Shown here piece by piece: positions 51,357 through 60,458 of a stretch of DNA of 64,000 nt (its first letter is position 1; every line of letters begins with the position of its first letter). Made by a program: the position numbers and the translations under genes. The notes beneath the pieces were generated by a model, which ran no database searches, was not told the origin of the DNA, and saw only the letters and a program-made list of their open reading frames with translations. The DNA comes from Streptomyces sp. CB01881 (GTDB lineage: Bacteria; Actinomycetota; Actinomycetes; Streptomycetales; Streptomycetaceae). Location of the stretch: positions 1,721,291-1,785,290 of the forward strand of contig NZ_CP026498.1 of assembly GCF_002953255.1 (NCBI RefSeq). Direction: 5' to 3'.

Positions 51357-52235
51357 TCAGCCGAGCATCTGGTGGAGCGCGGGGAAGATGATCAGGACGG
51401 TCATCAGCAGGGTCAGGGCGGCCCCGGGCGCGACCATCCGCTCGCTGTCGGCGTTGGCCCGGGCCAGGTCCTCGGCGAGCAGTTCGCCGCGCAGGCCCTT
51501 GGCCCGGGCTCGCAGGGTGTCGTAGACGGCGGCGCCGTCCGTGCCGGAGAGCCGCATGATGTCGGCGACGTCCTGCAACGGGGTCAGCCCGAGCTCGGCG
51601 GCCAGTGCGTCCAGGCCCGCCCAGGGCGGCAGCCGGTCGGTGGCGGCGCGGTCCAGGGCGTCCCGGATCCGGCGGAAGACCGGGCCGCGCCCGACGGAGG
51701 CGGCACGGCGCAGCGCCTCGGCGGGACCGAGGTCGGCGGCCCGCTCCAGCGCGACCAGTTCCAGGTAGGCGGCGATGCCGTGCAGGTACTCGGTGCGCGC
51801 CTCCTTGGCCTCGCCGCGCACGATGGCGTCCGGGACGAACCAGAACAGCCCGGCCAGCAGCGGCCCGACCACCAGCGGCATCGCGACCGGCAGGCCCATG
51901 TCCAGCAGCAGTGCCATCGCCGCCAGGTAGGCCGGCAGGACGAGGCCGATCACGGCGAACAGCAGCTTGTGCGCCATGAACCGGGCCGGGGTGCGGCCGA
52001 TCAGCGACAGCTCCCGGTACGGGATGCGCACGCCGCGCAGGCCGATCGACTGCTCGCCGATCCGGTCGAACCAGCGCGGCCGCTCGTCCGGGTGGGGCGT
52101 CCGGTCGGCGGGCGTGCGGTGCAGCCGGTCCAGTGCCTGGCTCAGGTCGGGCGGGGCGGGCCGGAGTTCGGAGATCAGCAGGGCGACGCCGCCGGCCGCG
52201 ACCGCGCCGGCCAGCACCGACCAGGGCGAGATCAT
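51357..52235 (-). CDS. tadC: TadC-like type II secretion F-domain protein
   Basis: A 292-residue inner-membrane platform protein. It has an N-terminal helix, two hydrophobic segments around residues 90-140, the T2SF cytoplasmic helical domain (ELVALERAADLGPAEALRRA) and a C-terminal helix (TLLMTVLIIFPALHQML). It pairs with TadB to form the pilus assembly platform. Its ATG overlaps the tadB stop by four bases. Confidence 0.92.
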   Translation of the reverse strand: MISPWSVLAGAVAAGGVALLISELRPAPPDLSQALDRLHRTPADRTPHPDERPRWFDRIGEQSIGLRGVRIPYRELSLIGRTPARFMAHKLLFAVIGLVLPAYLAAMALLLDMGLPVAMPLVVGPLLAGLFWFVPDAIVRGEAKEARTEYLHGIAAYLELVALERAADLGPAEALRRAASVGRGPVFRRIRDALDRAATDRLPPWAGLDALAAELGLTPLQDVADIMRLSGTDGAAVYDTLRARAKGLRGELLAEDLARANADSERMVAPGAALTLLMTVLIIFPALHQMLG

Positions 52236-53236
52236 CGGGCCTCCCCGAGAAGTTCCTGCTCTCCGGCGGAGCCGCCCTCGCCGGGGCCCGCGTCCGCGCG
52301 CCGGCCGGACCGGCTGCGGCCGGTCCGGCTGCGGCCGGTCCGGCTGCGGCGGTCGGCCTCCAGCAGCCGCGGCACCGGCGGGTGCGAGGCCAGCGCGCGC
52401 ATCCAGGCGATGATCGCCACGAAGAGCGCGGCGACCACCGCGAGCACGACCTGGCCCAGCACGGTGCCGTAGGGCCTGGTGTACTCGGTGTTGAACGAGC
52501 CGAGCACCACGACCAGCACGATGATGCCGACCAGCCAGCGGATGGTGGTCCGGTGCTTGGCCCGGTCGGCCTCGATGGTGCGGCGCTGGCGGACCTCCTC
52601 GCGGACCGAGTCGGCCATGTCCGAGAGCGCCCGGGCCAGGCCGGGGCCGCTGTCCCCGGAGCGCAGCAGCAGCGCGGCGAGCACCTTGTCGGCGGTGGCG
52701 TCGGCGAGGCTGTCGGCGAAGGAGCGCAGCGCCTCCTCCGGCTGCCAGCGGGCCTGCAACCGGGCGGCCAGCTCGCCGACCTCGTCCTCGATCGCGGCGG
52801 GGGCGGTCCGGCGGCTGGTGACGATGGCCTGGTTGAGGCCGACGCCGAGCAGCAGCACGTCGGCGATCCGCTGGGTCCACTCGGAGAGCGCCTCCAGCCG
52901 CTCGATCCGGTGGGTGTCCGGGCGGGTGGTGTCGAACAGCCAGGGCAGCCCGAAGACGGCCAACGGCACCAGCAGCGCGGTCAGCGGGATGCCGGTGAAC
53001 AGCCAGCCGAGCGGCGCGCCGGCCAGCGCCAACGGCAGCTGGATCCGGCGCAGCCGCACCACCCGGGCGGGGGCGGTGCCGGGGGCGCCGTACCAGAACA
53101 CGTGGGCGCGGCCGGCCAGCGGGCCGGGCCCGTCGGCCTCGGTGTCCTCCTCGACGGGCTCGCTGCCGCGGGCCCAGGCCACGAGGGCGACCAGGCCGAG
53201 TGCGACCAGCAGGCCGCAGAGGACGAGGAGCAGCAT
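52232..53236 (-). CDS. tadB: TadB-like type II secretion F-domain protein
   Basis: A 334-residue protein with an N-terminal helix, a helix pair about residues 70-105, the T2SF domain (EWTQRIADVLLLGVGLNQAI) and two C-terminal helices. Partner of TadC in the pilus platform. The ATG shares one base with the tadA stop (TGATG); a GTG one codon earlier is an alternative start. Confidence 0.92.
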   Translation of the reverse strand: MLLLVLCGLLVALGLVALVAWARGSEPVEEDTEADGPGPLAGRAHVFWYGAPGTAPARVVRLRRIQLPLALAGAPLGWLFTGIPLTALLVPLAVFGLPWLFDTTRPDTHRIERLEALSEWTQRIADVLLLGVGLNQAIVTSRRTAPAAIEDEVGELAARLQARWQPEEALRSFADSLADATADKVLAALLLRSGDSGPGLARALSDMADSVREEVRQRRTIEADRAKHRTTIRWLVGIIVLVVVLGSFNTEYTRPYGTVLGQVVLAVVAALFVAIIAWMRALASHPPVPRLLEADRRSRTGRSRTGRSRSGRRADAGPGEGGSAGEQELLGEAR

Positions 53237-54847
53237 CACCGGGCGCCACCGCCGATCCGCAGCTGGAGGGGCTCGGCCCAGCTCCCGTACCGGGAGCCGA
53301 GCAGCGCGGCGTCGAAGCCGGCCCGGCGCAGGTCGTCCAGGCAGTTCGGGGGGGTGTGCGGGACGGCGCGCGGCTCGCCCAGTTCCGGGCGCGGGCCGAA
53401 CACGGTGTTCAGGGCGGGCCGGCCGCTCTCGCCGAGGCCGGTCACCTCCAGGACGTGCGAGACGAAGCGGTGGCGCCGGCCGCCGACGGCCGTCTCGTCG
53501 ACCATCGACACGTGCACGATGAGGTCCACGGCGTTGGCGGTGAGCCGGTAGGCGAGGGCGTCGGTCATGTGCGAGCCGTACTCCAGGCAGAGTTCGGCGA
53601 TGCGGTCGACCACCATGTGCGGCCCCCGGGCGTGCAGGGTGCACATCGAGCCGCCCTCGCCGTTGGTCATGACGCGCAGCATCGGGACGACCTCGCCGGA
53701 GCGGACCTCGCCGACGATGATCCGCGACAGCGTCATCCGCAGCGCGGCCGGGATGAGGTCACCGATCGTCAGCTCGCCGGCCATCCGGCCCTCGACGCGC
53801 TCGCCGTTGCCCTCCCGGGCCTCCATCGGGACGACCTGGCGCAGGTGGCCGAGGGTGTGCAGCCAGAGCTCGAACTCCGACTCCAGGGTGCCGATCCGCT
53901 CGTCCGGCGGGATCTCGGCGGCCATCGCGCGCAGCAGGCTGGTCTTGCCGACGCCCTGGGTGCCGGTGCACGTTCTTCCGGGCCTTGATCGCCGAGGCCA
54001 GGAACGCGGCCAGGGTGGAGTCGAGGGTCCCGAGCCGGACCATCTCGGGGAGGGTCGCCGAGGCCACCCGGTGGCGGCGGATCGCCACGTAGGGCCGGGG
54101 GGTCACCTCGGTGAGGGCTTGGAGACGCATGCCGCCCTCCAGCCGCAGCGCGAGGGTCGGGCTGGCGGTGGAGAGGCTCCGCTCGCCGCCACCGTGCTGG
54201 CGGGCGAGGTCCTGGAGCAGCTCGACCAGCTCGGCGTCGGTGTCGGCCACCGGCGGGACCTGGCGCAGGGGTTGGTGAACCCGGGAGACCCAGACGTCGT
54301 CGCAGCCGTTGATCAGGATGTTCTCGATCTCCGGGTCGTCCAGGTAGGGCTGGAGCCGGCCGGCCCGGAAGAGCAGGTCGAAGACGGCCTCGGCGAGCGC
54401 GCGGTCCTGCTCGCGGGTGGGCGGGATGCCGTGGGTCTGCGCGTAGGCGTCGGACCAGCGGGCGACGGCCTCCTCGATCAGCGCCCGGCCGCGCTGACGG
54501 CGGGTGGCGCGGTCCGGCTCGGTGCCGGAGGCGGCGGTCAGCCGGGTGATCTGCTGGTGCAGTTCGGCCGCGACCTGGCGCTTGAGCTCGCGCGCCACCT
54601 GGGGGTCGACGGCGGGCCGGGTGCCGGCGCCGCGCCGGTCGAGCGAGGGCAGCTGGGACGGGACGGCGGTGGGGGTCGCGGAGCCGCCGTACGGGGCGGC
54701 CGCGGGCGCGACGGGGCCGGGCGCGACGGGGCCCGGAGCGACGGGGCCCGGCTGGACGAAGGGCTGGGCGGCCGGCTGGGGCGTCGCCCAGGGCAGCGCG
54801 GCCGGGTCGGCCTGCGCCGGGTGCTGGTTCAGGGGGCTACCGCGCAC
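53236..54847 (-). pseudogene. tadA: TadA/CpaF pilus-assembly ATPase, frameshifted at Walker A
   Basis: The N-terminal 293 codons (54847 to 53969) read as a CpaF family protein up to SAIKARKNV, then lose homology. The rest (53967 to 53236) is in another frame and starts exactly with the Walker A loop TGTQGVGKTS, followed by Walker B and His-box regions (RIIVGEVRSGE, MCTLHARGPH). Related ATPases have Leu-Val between these parts, so five bases (probably tggtg) are missing next to 53968. The joined protein would be about 538 residues. The GTG start has GGGGAGG six bases upstream and overlaps the tadZ stop by eleven bases. Either an inactivating mutation or a sequencing error; no other decay is visible. 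Confidence 0.88.
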
Positions 54848-56108
54848 GGAGCACCTCCCCGTGGCCGGGCGGCGACGGCTGCGGGCCCTGCCCGTACGAC
54901 GGCGGCCCCTGCCGGTACGGCTCCGGCTGGACGCGGCCGTACTCCGGCGAGAGCCCCTGGGCGTACTGCGGCCCGTGCACCTGGCCGTACTGCGGCGCGG
55001 ACCCCCGGCCGTACTGCGGCGCGGCGGAGGGCTCCTGCCCGTACCCCGGCCCGGCGGAGGGCCCCGCGGACGACGGGCCCGCCGACGTCCCCGGCTGCTG
55101 CGGCTGGACGTGCGCCGGGAAGGGCGCGGGCGCGGCCGGCTGCGGGGCCAGCCCGGCCAGCGGCGCCACCGGGCCGGTGGTGATCACCGGCGGCACCGGC
55201 GGCGGCACCTGGCCGTACGGCTGGGGCGCCGGCACCGGCGGCGGGGCGTAGGCGAGCGGCTGCGCCTGGGCGTCGGCCTCGGGCGCGGCGGCGAGCCGGG
55301 CGGGTGCGGGCGCGGCCGTGGGGGCCAGCCGCTGCCGGCGGCGGCGCACCAGCAGCTGCACCTCGTCCGCCGCCGAGCGGGCCGTCCGCATCAGCTCCGA
55401 GCGGATGAACCGGCGGTCGGTGACGTCCCCGCCGTCCGACAGCACCCGGGCCGTGCGCGCCGCGTGCGGCAGCAGCCCCAGCACCGGCAGCCCGAACTCG
55501 CGCGAGACCTCCACGCCCGAGTACGGCCCCTCGGCGACCAGCAGCAGGCCCAGCGCGTCCGCCCCGGTCCCGGCCGTGGCGAGGTCCTCGGCGAGCCCGG
55601 ACAACCGCGGGCGGACCGCGCTCAGCCCGCGCAGGGTGGTACGCACGGTGACCGCGACGACGTCGGCCCGGCGGGCGAGGACGGCGCTGGTCCCGGTCGC
55701 ACCGGAGCGGCCGAGGTCCAGGATCACGTCGTAGCCCTGCGGCTCCAGGCCGTGCAGCACCTCCATCAGCGGTTCCCAGGTGTAGGCGAGCCCGGGCGCC
55801 TGGGTCGGGTCGGTCAGGCCGGGCAGCAGCAGCCGCTCGGCGTTCCCCTCGGGCGAGAGGTCGATCAGCTGTTCCCAGAGCGCCTGGGCGAGCAGTCCGC
55901 GACGGTCCGCGACGGCCAGGTTGCGCAGCCCGTACACGGCCTCGACCCGGCCCTCCAGCGCGCCGGCCAGCACCGCGCCGCCGTCCGGATCGCACTCGAC
56001 CAGCAGGATCCGGCGCCCGGGCTGCAACGGCCAGGCGAGCAGCAGTGCCAGCGCCGTCGTGGTGGCCCCCGGTGCCCCGGGGCCGCCGACCACCGCGATC
56101 ACCGCCAT
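54837..56108 (-). CDS. TadZ/CpaE-like ParA-family ATPase
   Basis: A 423-residue protein. The N-terminal 250 residues are a MinD/ParA fold (VIAVVGGPGAPGATTTALAL, then LLVECDPDGG) in which the deviant Walker A lysine is absent, as in many TadZ proteins that act as localisation hubs. The C-terminal 150 residues are Pro/Gly/Gln-rich with repeated QYGQ/EYGR units. It would place the pilus machine at the pole or septum. The start lies one base after the CpaB-like stop. Confidence 0.88.
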   Translation of the reverse strand: MAVIAVVGGPGAPGATTTALALLLAWPLQPGRRILLVECDPDGGAVLAGALEGRVEAVYGLRNLAVADRRGLLAQALWEQLIDLSPEGNAERLLLPGLTDPTQAPGLAYTWEPLMEVLHGLEPQGYDVILDLGRSGATGTSAVLARRADVVAVTVRTTLRGLSAVRPRLSGLAEDLATAGTGADALGLLLVAEGPYSGVEVSREFGLPVLGLLPHAARTARVLSDGGDVTDRRFIRSELMRTARSAADEVQLLVRRRRQRLAPTAAPAPARLAAAPEADAQAQPLAYAPPPVPAPQPYGQVPPPVPPVITTGPVAPLAGLAPQPAAPAPFPAHVQPQQPGTSAGPSSAGPSAGPGYGQEPSAAPQYGRGSAPQYGQVHGPQYAQGLSPEYGRVQPEPYRQGPPSYGQGPQPSPPGHGEVLRAR

Positions 56109-56109
56109 C

Positions 56110-56940
56110 TCAGGCCCCACCCGCCCCGGTGGACGCGGTCGCGCTCGCGGCGCCGGTCGCGGCACCGCTCGCCGCACCGGACGGGCCGGCCGTCCCCGAG
56201 GGCGCGGCGGGTGCCCCCGAGGGCGCGGGGGTCCCCGGGGCCGCGCCGGCGGCCGCCCCGCGGGGCGCGAGCACCACCTGGATCCGCCCGCTGGCCACCC
56301 AGGAGGCCAGCCGGGGGGCGTCCGCCGCTGGGACCGCGACGTCCACCACCTGGCTGCCGTCGGTGTCCACCCGGCTGACCGCGATGACCACCGCGGTCAG
56401 CGAGTCCGGCCGGCCGGTGTCCGGCGTGTAGACCACGACGATCGGCAGGCCGGGCTGGAGCCTGGTCGCCGGCAGCTGGGTGCGCTTGGCCGAGACGCCC
56501 ACGATCAGCTGGCCCGGCTGCACGCTCAGCGCCTGGGCGACGTCCGCCTTCAGCAGCAGTGCGCCGCGCTTGAGGTCGGTGGTGGCCCGCATCCCGATCG
56601 CGTCCTTGCGGTCCGTGGCCGCCACCGGCTTGAGCACCGGGTCGCTGGCGATCCGGGCCACCACCAGGTCCGCATCGGTCAGCACCTGCCCGTACGGCAC
56701 GTCATGGGCGAGCGCCAGCACGGCGACCCGCTGTCCGGTGCTGTTGTAGAGCACCGCGCCGCCCAGCCCGCCGGCGGCTATCAGCGCCACCGCCATGGCC
56801 AGCACCGCCGGCCGCCGCCGCCGTGCCCGGAGCGCGCGCCCCGGGGCGTGCGGCGTGGCCGCGCCCTGCTCAGGCACCACCACGGTCACCCCCGCCGTCG
56901 CTGTCTGTACGGTTCTCCACCGGGCTCCGGCCTCTCCCAC
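56110..56940 (-). CDS. CpaB/RcpC-like SAF-domain protein
   Basis: A 276-residue membrane-anchored protein. A basic stretch and one hydrophobic helix (about residues 45-65) are followed by a SAF domain (VAVLALAHDVPYGQVLTDADL) and a strand-rich region; the tail is Gly/Ala/Pro-rich. CpaB proteins line or support the pilus channel. The start is uncertain: the frame opens at GTG 56940 without a ribosome site, and GTG 56889 is an alternative. Confidence 0.82.
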   Translation of the reverse strand: MGEAGARWRTVQTATAGVTVVVPEQGAATPHAPGRALRARRRRPAVLAMAVALIAAGGLGGAVLYNSTGQRVAVLALAHDVPYGQVLTDADLVVARIASDPVLKPVAATDRKDAIGMRATTDLKRGALLLKADVAQALSVQPGQLIVGVSAKRTQLPATRLQPGLPIVVVYTPDTGRPDSLTAVVIAVSRVDTDGSQVVDVAVPAADAPRLASWVASGRIQVVLAPRGAAAGAAPGTPAPSGAPAAPSGTAGPSGAASGAATGAASATASTGAGGA

Positions 56941-56982
56941 GTCGTTCGGACACGTTGCTGTGCTGCTGCGCGGTCGCCGGCC

Positions 56983-57924
56983 TCAGTTGAGGACCTGCAC
57001 CTCGGCCACCCGTACGGCGAGGTCGGCGGAGAGCGGCACCTTGATCGGGGCGACGTTCAGGTTGCCGGGGGTGACGGTCACCTCGCCCACCCAGTTGGCC
57101 GTGACCGTCCCGGCGAAGGTGCCGCCGGCCTTGGTGGCCGAGCCGGTGGTGAACAGGTGGCCGCAGGTGGGGGACTTGGCGGCGCCGTACTTCGGGTCGT
57201 ACGGGGTGCCGGCCGCGCCCTCCTTGGCGCAGGTCTCCGTCGTCCCGTCCCCGAGGTCCCAGACCACGGAGTCCAGCCGGGGGGTGACCGTGACGGTCAC
57301 GGTGCCGTTGCCGACCGACCTCGGCGCCGGCGCCTTGGCGTTGGCGAGCCAGAGCCAGACCGGTACGCCGACCACGGCCGTGCCCTTGGGCGCCGTGCCC
57401 GGCTCGGGGAACGGCAGGGCGATCTGCTCGCGCATGATCTTGTCCGCCTCCGCCGCCGGGTCGAACGGCGGCTGGGCGGGCGCCTGGGCGAAGAACTTCG
57501 GCACCGTCGTGCCCATGCTGCCGTCGGTGAAGCGGCAGGTCTCGGCGTAGACCGTGCCCTCGGTGGGCTTGTGCCCGGCCCAGACCGGGTCGTCGGCCGC
57601 GGGCTGCGGGGAGACCGTCCGGTAGTAGCAGCCGGTCCCGCTGCTGAACCAGCCCAGCTCCGGATCGTGGCAGGGCCAGTCCTCGCCGTTCCAGCGGCAG
57701 AGCTGCGGACCGCCGGAACCCCCGCCGCCCGTCCCGCCGTTGCCACCGCCCGGGGTCGGCGTGGACCCCGGTGTCTTGGTGCCCTCGCAGATGACGTTCA
57801 CCGCGCAGTGGGTGACCTCCCCGCCGATGGGTGGTTCCTCCGCCATCGCGGGCGCCGCCGGGGCCATCAGTAATCCGGCGAACAACAGCGCGCGGATCAC
57901 GATTCGCCGTTCGGGTTTCAGCAC
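56983..57924 (-). CDS. Secreted PKD-like surface protein of the pilus operon
   Basis: A 313-residue exported protein. A basic start and hydrophobic core ending at AMAEEP give a signal peptide of about 27 residues. Residues about 45-70 are Gly-rich; several Cys-containing segments follow (LCRWNGEDWPCHDP); and the C-terminal half has the PKD-like WDLGDGTTETC. Perhaps a pilus-associated adhesin or scaffold. The GTG at 57924 has GGAGG upstream and overlaps the lipoprotein stop by seven bases. Confidence 0.78.
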   Translation of the reverse strand: MLKPERRIVIRALLFAGLLMAPAAPAMAEEPPIGGEVTHCAVNVICEGTKTPGSTPTPGGGNGGTGGGGSGGPQLCRWNGEDWPCHDPELGWFSSGTGCYYRTVSPQPAADDPVWAGHKPTEGTVYAETCRFTDGSMGTTVPKFFAQAPAQPPFDPAAEADKIMREQIALPFPEPGTAPKGTAVVGVPVWLWLANAKAPAPRSVGNGTVTVTVTPRLDSVVWDLGDGTTETCAKEGAAGTPYDPKYGAAKSPTCGHLFTTGSATKAGGTFAGTVTANWVGEVTVTPGNLNVAPIKVPLSADLAVRVAEVQVLN

Positions 57925-58541
57925 GATCGGTCCACCTCCCGCTTGAACTCGTTGATCAGCCAACGCGTTTGGAACCTCCGCAGGGAAACGGTCGCGAGGT
58001 ACCGCGTCAGCCGCTGTTGTGGATCCTTTACCGCGTGGGTGGTGGCATCGGCCTGGTGCCAGCCCGTCACGTCGAGGCAGTCCTCGATCACGGCGGTCTG
58101 CGGATCCGACGCCAGGTCGACGGTCTTCACCACCGGGGAATTCCTCGGACTTCCGATCATCACCAGTTTGGCGTCACGCAGTTGACGGAGATTGACGAGG
58201 GAGTCGCGCAGCGCCGTCCCGGAGGAGTACGTCTGCAGCCGGGAACCGTCCGAATCGGTGCTCCCGAACTCCTCGACCTGGGCCTGCCACCAGTCCTGAT
58301 AGGTGCTCAGGGCCAGCCGGGCCTGGGCCCCCTCGGGACCGTCGGTCGGCGCGATCCGGACGTTTGCGGAACCACCCGAAGGAGTTACCGGGTTCACTCC
58401 CGCAACAGTGGGCGCACTCGTCCCGAGACGATCGACGGAACCGGCGTCACCACCGGCCGCGCAGGAGCTCAGCAGGATCGCCAGAACCGCCCCAGCGACC
58501 CCAACCGCCCCAGGGCGCAACACATTTCCGCGCCGCCGCAT
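57918..58541 (-). CDS. Lipoprotein at the head of the pilus operon
   Basis: A 207-residue protein with a lipobox (AILLSSCAAGG, lipidated Cys near residue 27). The mature part has no named domain that I recognise; it is predicted soluble and anchored outside the cell. It is the first gene of the Tad set, overlapping the next by seven bases, with GAGG before the ATG. A pilotin-like role is possible but unproven. Confidence 0.82.
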   Translation of the reverse strand: MRRRGNVLRPGAVGVAGAVLAILLSSCAAGGDAGSVDRLGTSAPTVAGVNPVTPSGGSANVRIAPTDGPEGAQARLALSTYQDWWQAQVEEFGSTDSDGSRLQTYSSGTALRDSLVNLRQLRDAKLVMIGSPRNSPVVKTVDLASDPQTAVIEDCLDVTGWHQADATTHAVKDPQQRLTRYLATVSLRRFQTRWLINEFKREVDRSC

Positions 58542-58678
58542 CGCCCCACCTCATCGCGACCGACCCCGTCCGTGGTCCGTGGTCGCCAGAAGAATTCCGC
58601 CGTCCCGCCGGTGTTGCTGCGAGGGCATCGATTCTTCGCCAACCCACCCCTTCACGGCAACACCCCGGGGCCCTGACC

Positions 58679-59551
58679 TTACGCGGAAGGCGGATCCGTC
58701 GGGGCACTTTCCCGCCACAGAACGGCCAACAGTTCTTCGGAAAGCGACAATCCGGCCAATGCGCCCCGAACGGCGGCCCGATTCCGCATCAACAGGCGCC
58801 CGCCCTGCGGCGGTACGAGCAGGCGCGCGCCCGGCGCACCTCCTCCCGGGGCGGCCCCGGAGCCGGGATCACCGCCGTCGATCAGCCCGGCGACGGCCGG
58901 CTGGAGGTCGAGCGGGGAGACCGCGGCGGGCGCACCGGCGACGCCCTGCTGGAGCACGGTGGTGAGGGCGTGGCTGAAGGATCCTTCGCCCCCGGGCAGG
59001 ACGGCGTCCCGCCCGCGTCTACCGGCGGTGTAGCGGCCGACCCTGCCCCAGAGCGGCACCCGCGGGTAGCTGAGCAGCTCGCCCGCGCCGTCCTCGCCGC
59101 CACCGCGTTCGAGCGCGGCCCAGGTGTCCCGGTCGGCGACGGCGTCGACCAGGAGCAGCGCCTCCTCCTGGTCGCCGTGGACCATCGCGCTGACCACCCA
59201 GTCCCAGGCCAGCCCGCGCCGGTAGGCGTTGTCGGCGGTGGAACCGCCGGTGACCAGCGCCAGGCGCCGGCCGCGCGGATCGGCGACCAGCTGGCCCACC
59301 AGGCAGACCAGCAGCCAGCGGCCGGGCCGGGCGGCCGCCTCGCGCACCGCGGTGAGCATGGTGTTGGCGTCCGCTCCCGGCTCCAGCACGTCGACCCGGC
59401 AGCCCGCCGAGCCGGCGTCGAAGCACATGCCGGGGAGCACGTCGGCGAACAGCCGGGCCCCGGCCGCCGCGTTCGCCGAACCGCCGAAGCCGCGGTCCGG
59501 CCCGCCGTCCGCCCCGATCACCACCAGATCGATTCCGCTCACCACGCGCAC
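58679..59551 (-). CDS. Degenerate caspase-like/CHAT-like domain protein (paralogue B)
   Basis: A 290-residue protein related to the 42960-45083 protein. Corresponding strands are GIDLVVIGADGG, then WLLVCLVGQLVADPRG in place of LLVHLGGHLLADKRG, then RRGLAWDWVVSAM, then ALLLVDAVADRD in place of TLVIADLSADQN. The presumed catalytic His is Gln and the Cys is absent, so it is unlikely to be a protease. The GTG at 59551 has GGAGG five bases upstream; the longer frame to 59758 is low-complexity. It lies 137 bases upstream of the Tad operon on the same strand and may be transcribed with it. Confidence 0.7.
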   Translation of the reverse strand: MRVVSGIDLVVIGADGGPDRGFGGSANAAAGARLFADVLPGMCFDAGSAGCRVDVLEPGADANTMLTAVREAAARPGRWLLVCLVGQLVADPRGRRLALVTGGSTADNAYRRGLAWDWVVSAMVHGDQEEALLLVDAVADRDTWAALERGGGEDGAGELLSYPRVPLWGRVGRYTAGRRGRDAVLPGGEGSFSHALTTVLQQGVAGAPAAVSPLDLQPAVAGLIDGGDPGSGAAPGGGAPGARLLVPPQGGRLLMRNRAAVRGALAGLSLSEELLAVLWRESAPTDPPSA

Positions 59552-59856
59552 CGCCCCCTCCTCGCCGACCCCTCGCTGCCCGGGGCCGCCCACCGCACCG
59601 TCGCGCGCTCCGTCCGGCCGCGCGTCCCGTCCTGCCGTACGCGGTGCTGGTCGTACCGCGTCGTGTCCTGCCGCGGCGCCCGTCGTGCCGCGCCCGTCCG
59701 TCCGTCCGGCGGCGCACCCGCCCGTGCCCCCGGCACGTTCCGCACCACCGCCGGACAAGCTACCGCCCCGCGGGCCCGGAGGCGGGGCTCCCGGCCCGCC
59801 GCTCCGGGACCATGGGCCCTATCGGCCCGCACTCCGGCGGGAGGACGATCGGAGAC
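59552..59856. other. Divergent intergenic region
   Basis: 305 bases between the caspase-like paralogue B and the PPOX-fold gene. I see no strong palindrome or gene, only GC-rich sequence. Confidence 0.6.
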
Positions 59857-60288
59857 ATGGACCGTGAAGACCGTGTACAGACCCTGAGCGAGGCCGAATG
59901 CCTGCGACTGCTCAGCACCGTGCCCGTCGGGCGCGTGGTGTACACCGAGCACGCGCTGCCGGCCGTCCTGCCGGTCTCCTTCGCGGTCGCTCCGGACAGT
60001 CGCCTGCTGCTGGCCGTACGCCGGGACAGCACCACCGCGCGCGGGCTCGACGGCACCGTCGTCGCCTTCCAGGCCGACCTGCTGGACCCGGCCACCCGGA
60101 CCGGCTGGAGCGTGCTGGTGCACGGCCGGGCGGACGTGGTGCGCGAGCCCGAGCAGGTGCGGCAGGCCCTGCGCTCGGGGCTGCGACCCTGGGTGGGCGG
60201 CTCGGACCCGCTGTTCATCGCCCTGGTGCCGGAGCTGGTCAGCGGCCGCCTGCTGGCACCCGTCGGACGGACGGTGCAGCGCTCCTGA
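59857..60288 (+). CDS. Pyridoxamine 5'-phosphate oxidase-fold flavoprotein
   Basis: A 143-residue split-barrel protein. LLSTVPVGRVVYTEHALPAV and PVSFAVAPDSRLLLAVRRD match the short FMN- or F420-binding PPOX-like proteins abundant in actinobacteria. Likely a cytosolic reductase or sensor of unknown substrate. GGGAGG and GGAG lie ahead of the ATG. Confidence 0.88.
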   Translation: MDREDRVQTLSEAECLRLLSTVPVGRVVYTEHALPAVLPVSFAVAPDSRLLLAVRRDSTTARGLDGTVVAFQADLLDPATRTGWSVLVHGRADVVREPEQVRQALRSGLRPWVGGSDPLFIALVPELVSGRLLAPVGRTVQRS

Positions 60289-60458
60289 GCGCCCCCGGCT
60301 CCGGCCTCCGCCGGGCCGCCCGCTCCGGGCCGCCCCTCGCGGGCCCCGGTTCGCCTTCCCGACCCTGATCGTTTTCCGGCCGGACCCCTGACAGGTGACC
60401 GGCGAGTAGGCATACTCTGCCGGAGTCCGCACCCCCACCTGCCCACCAGGAGCGTTCC

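Noticed and set aside
53236..53925. Separate 229-residue ATPase gene starting at an internal ATG
   Set aside because: The frame carries ATPase homology upstream of that ATG, including the Walker A loop, so it is the 3' part of the frameshifted tadA and not an independent gene.
58589..58637. GAAGAAT ... ATTCTTC inverted repeat upstream of the pilus operon
   Set aside because: The arms are short and 35 bases apart, so chance is likely; not annotated as an operator.
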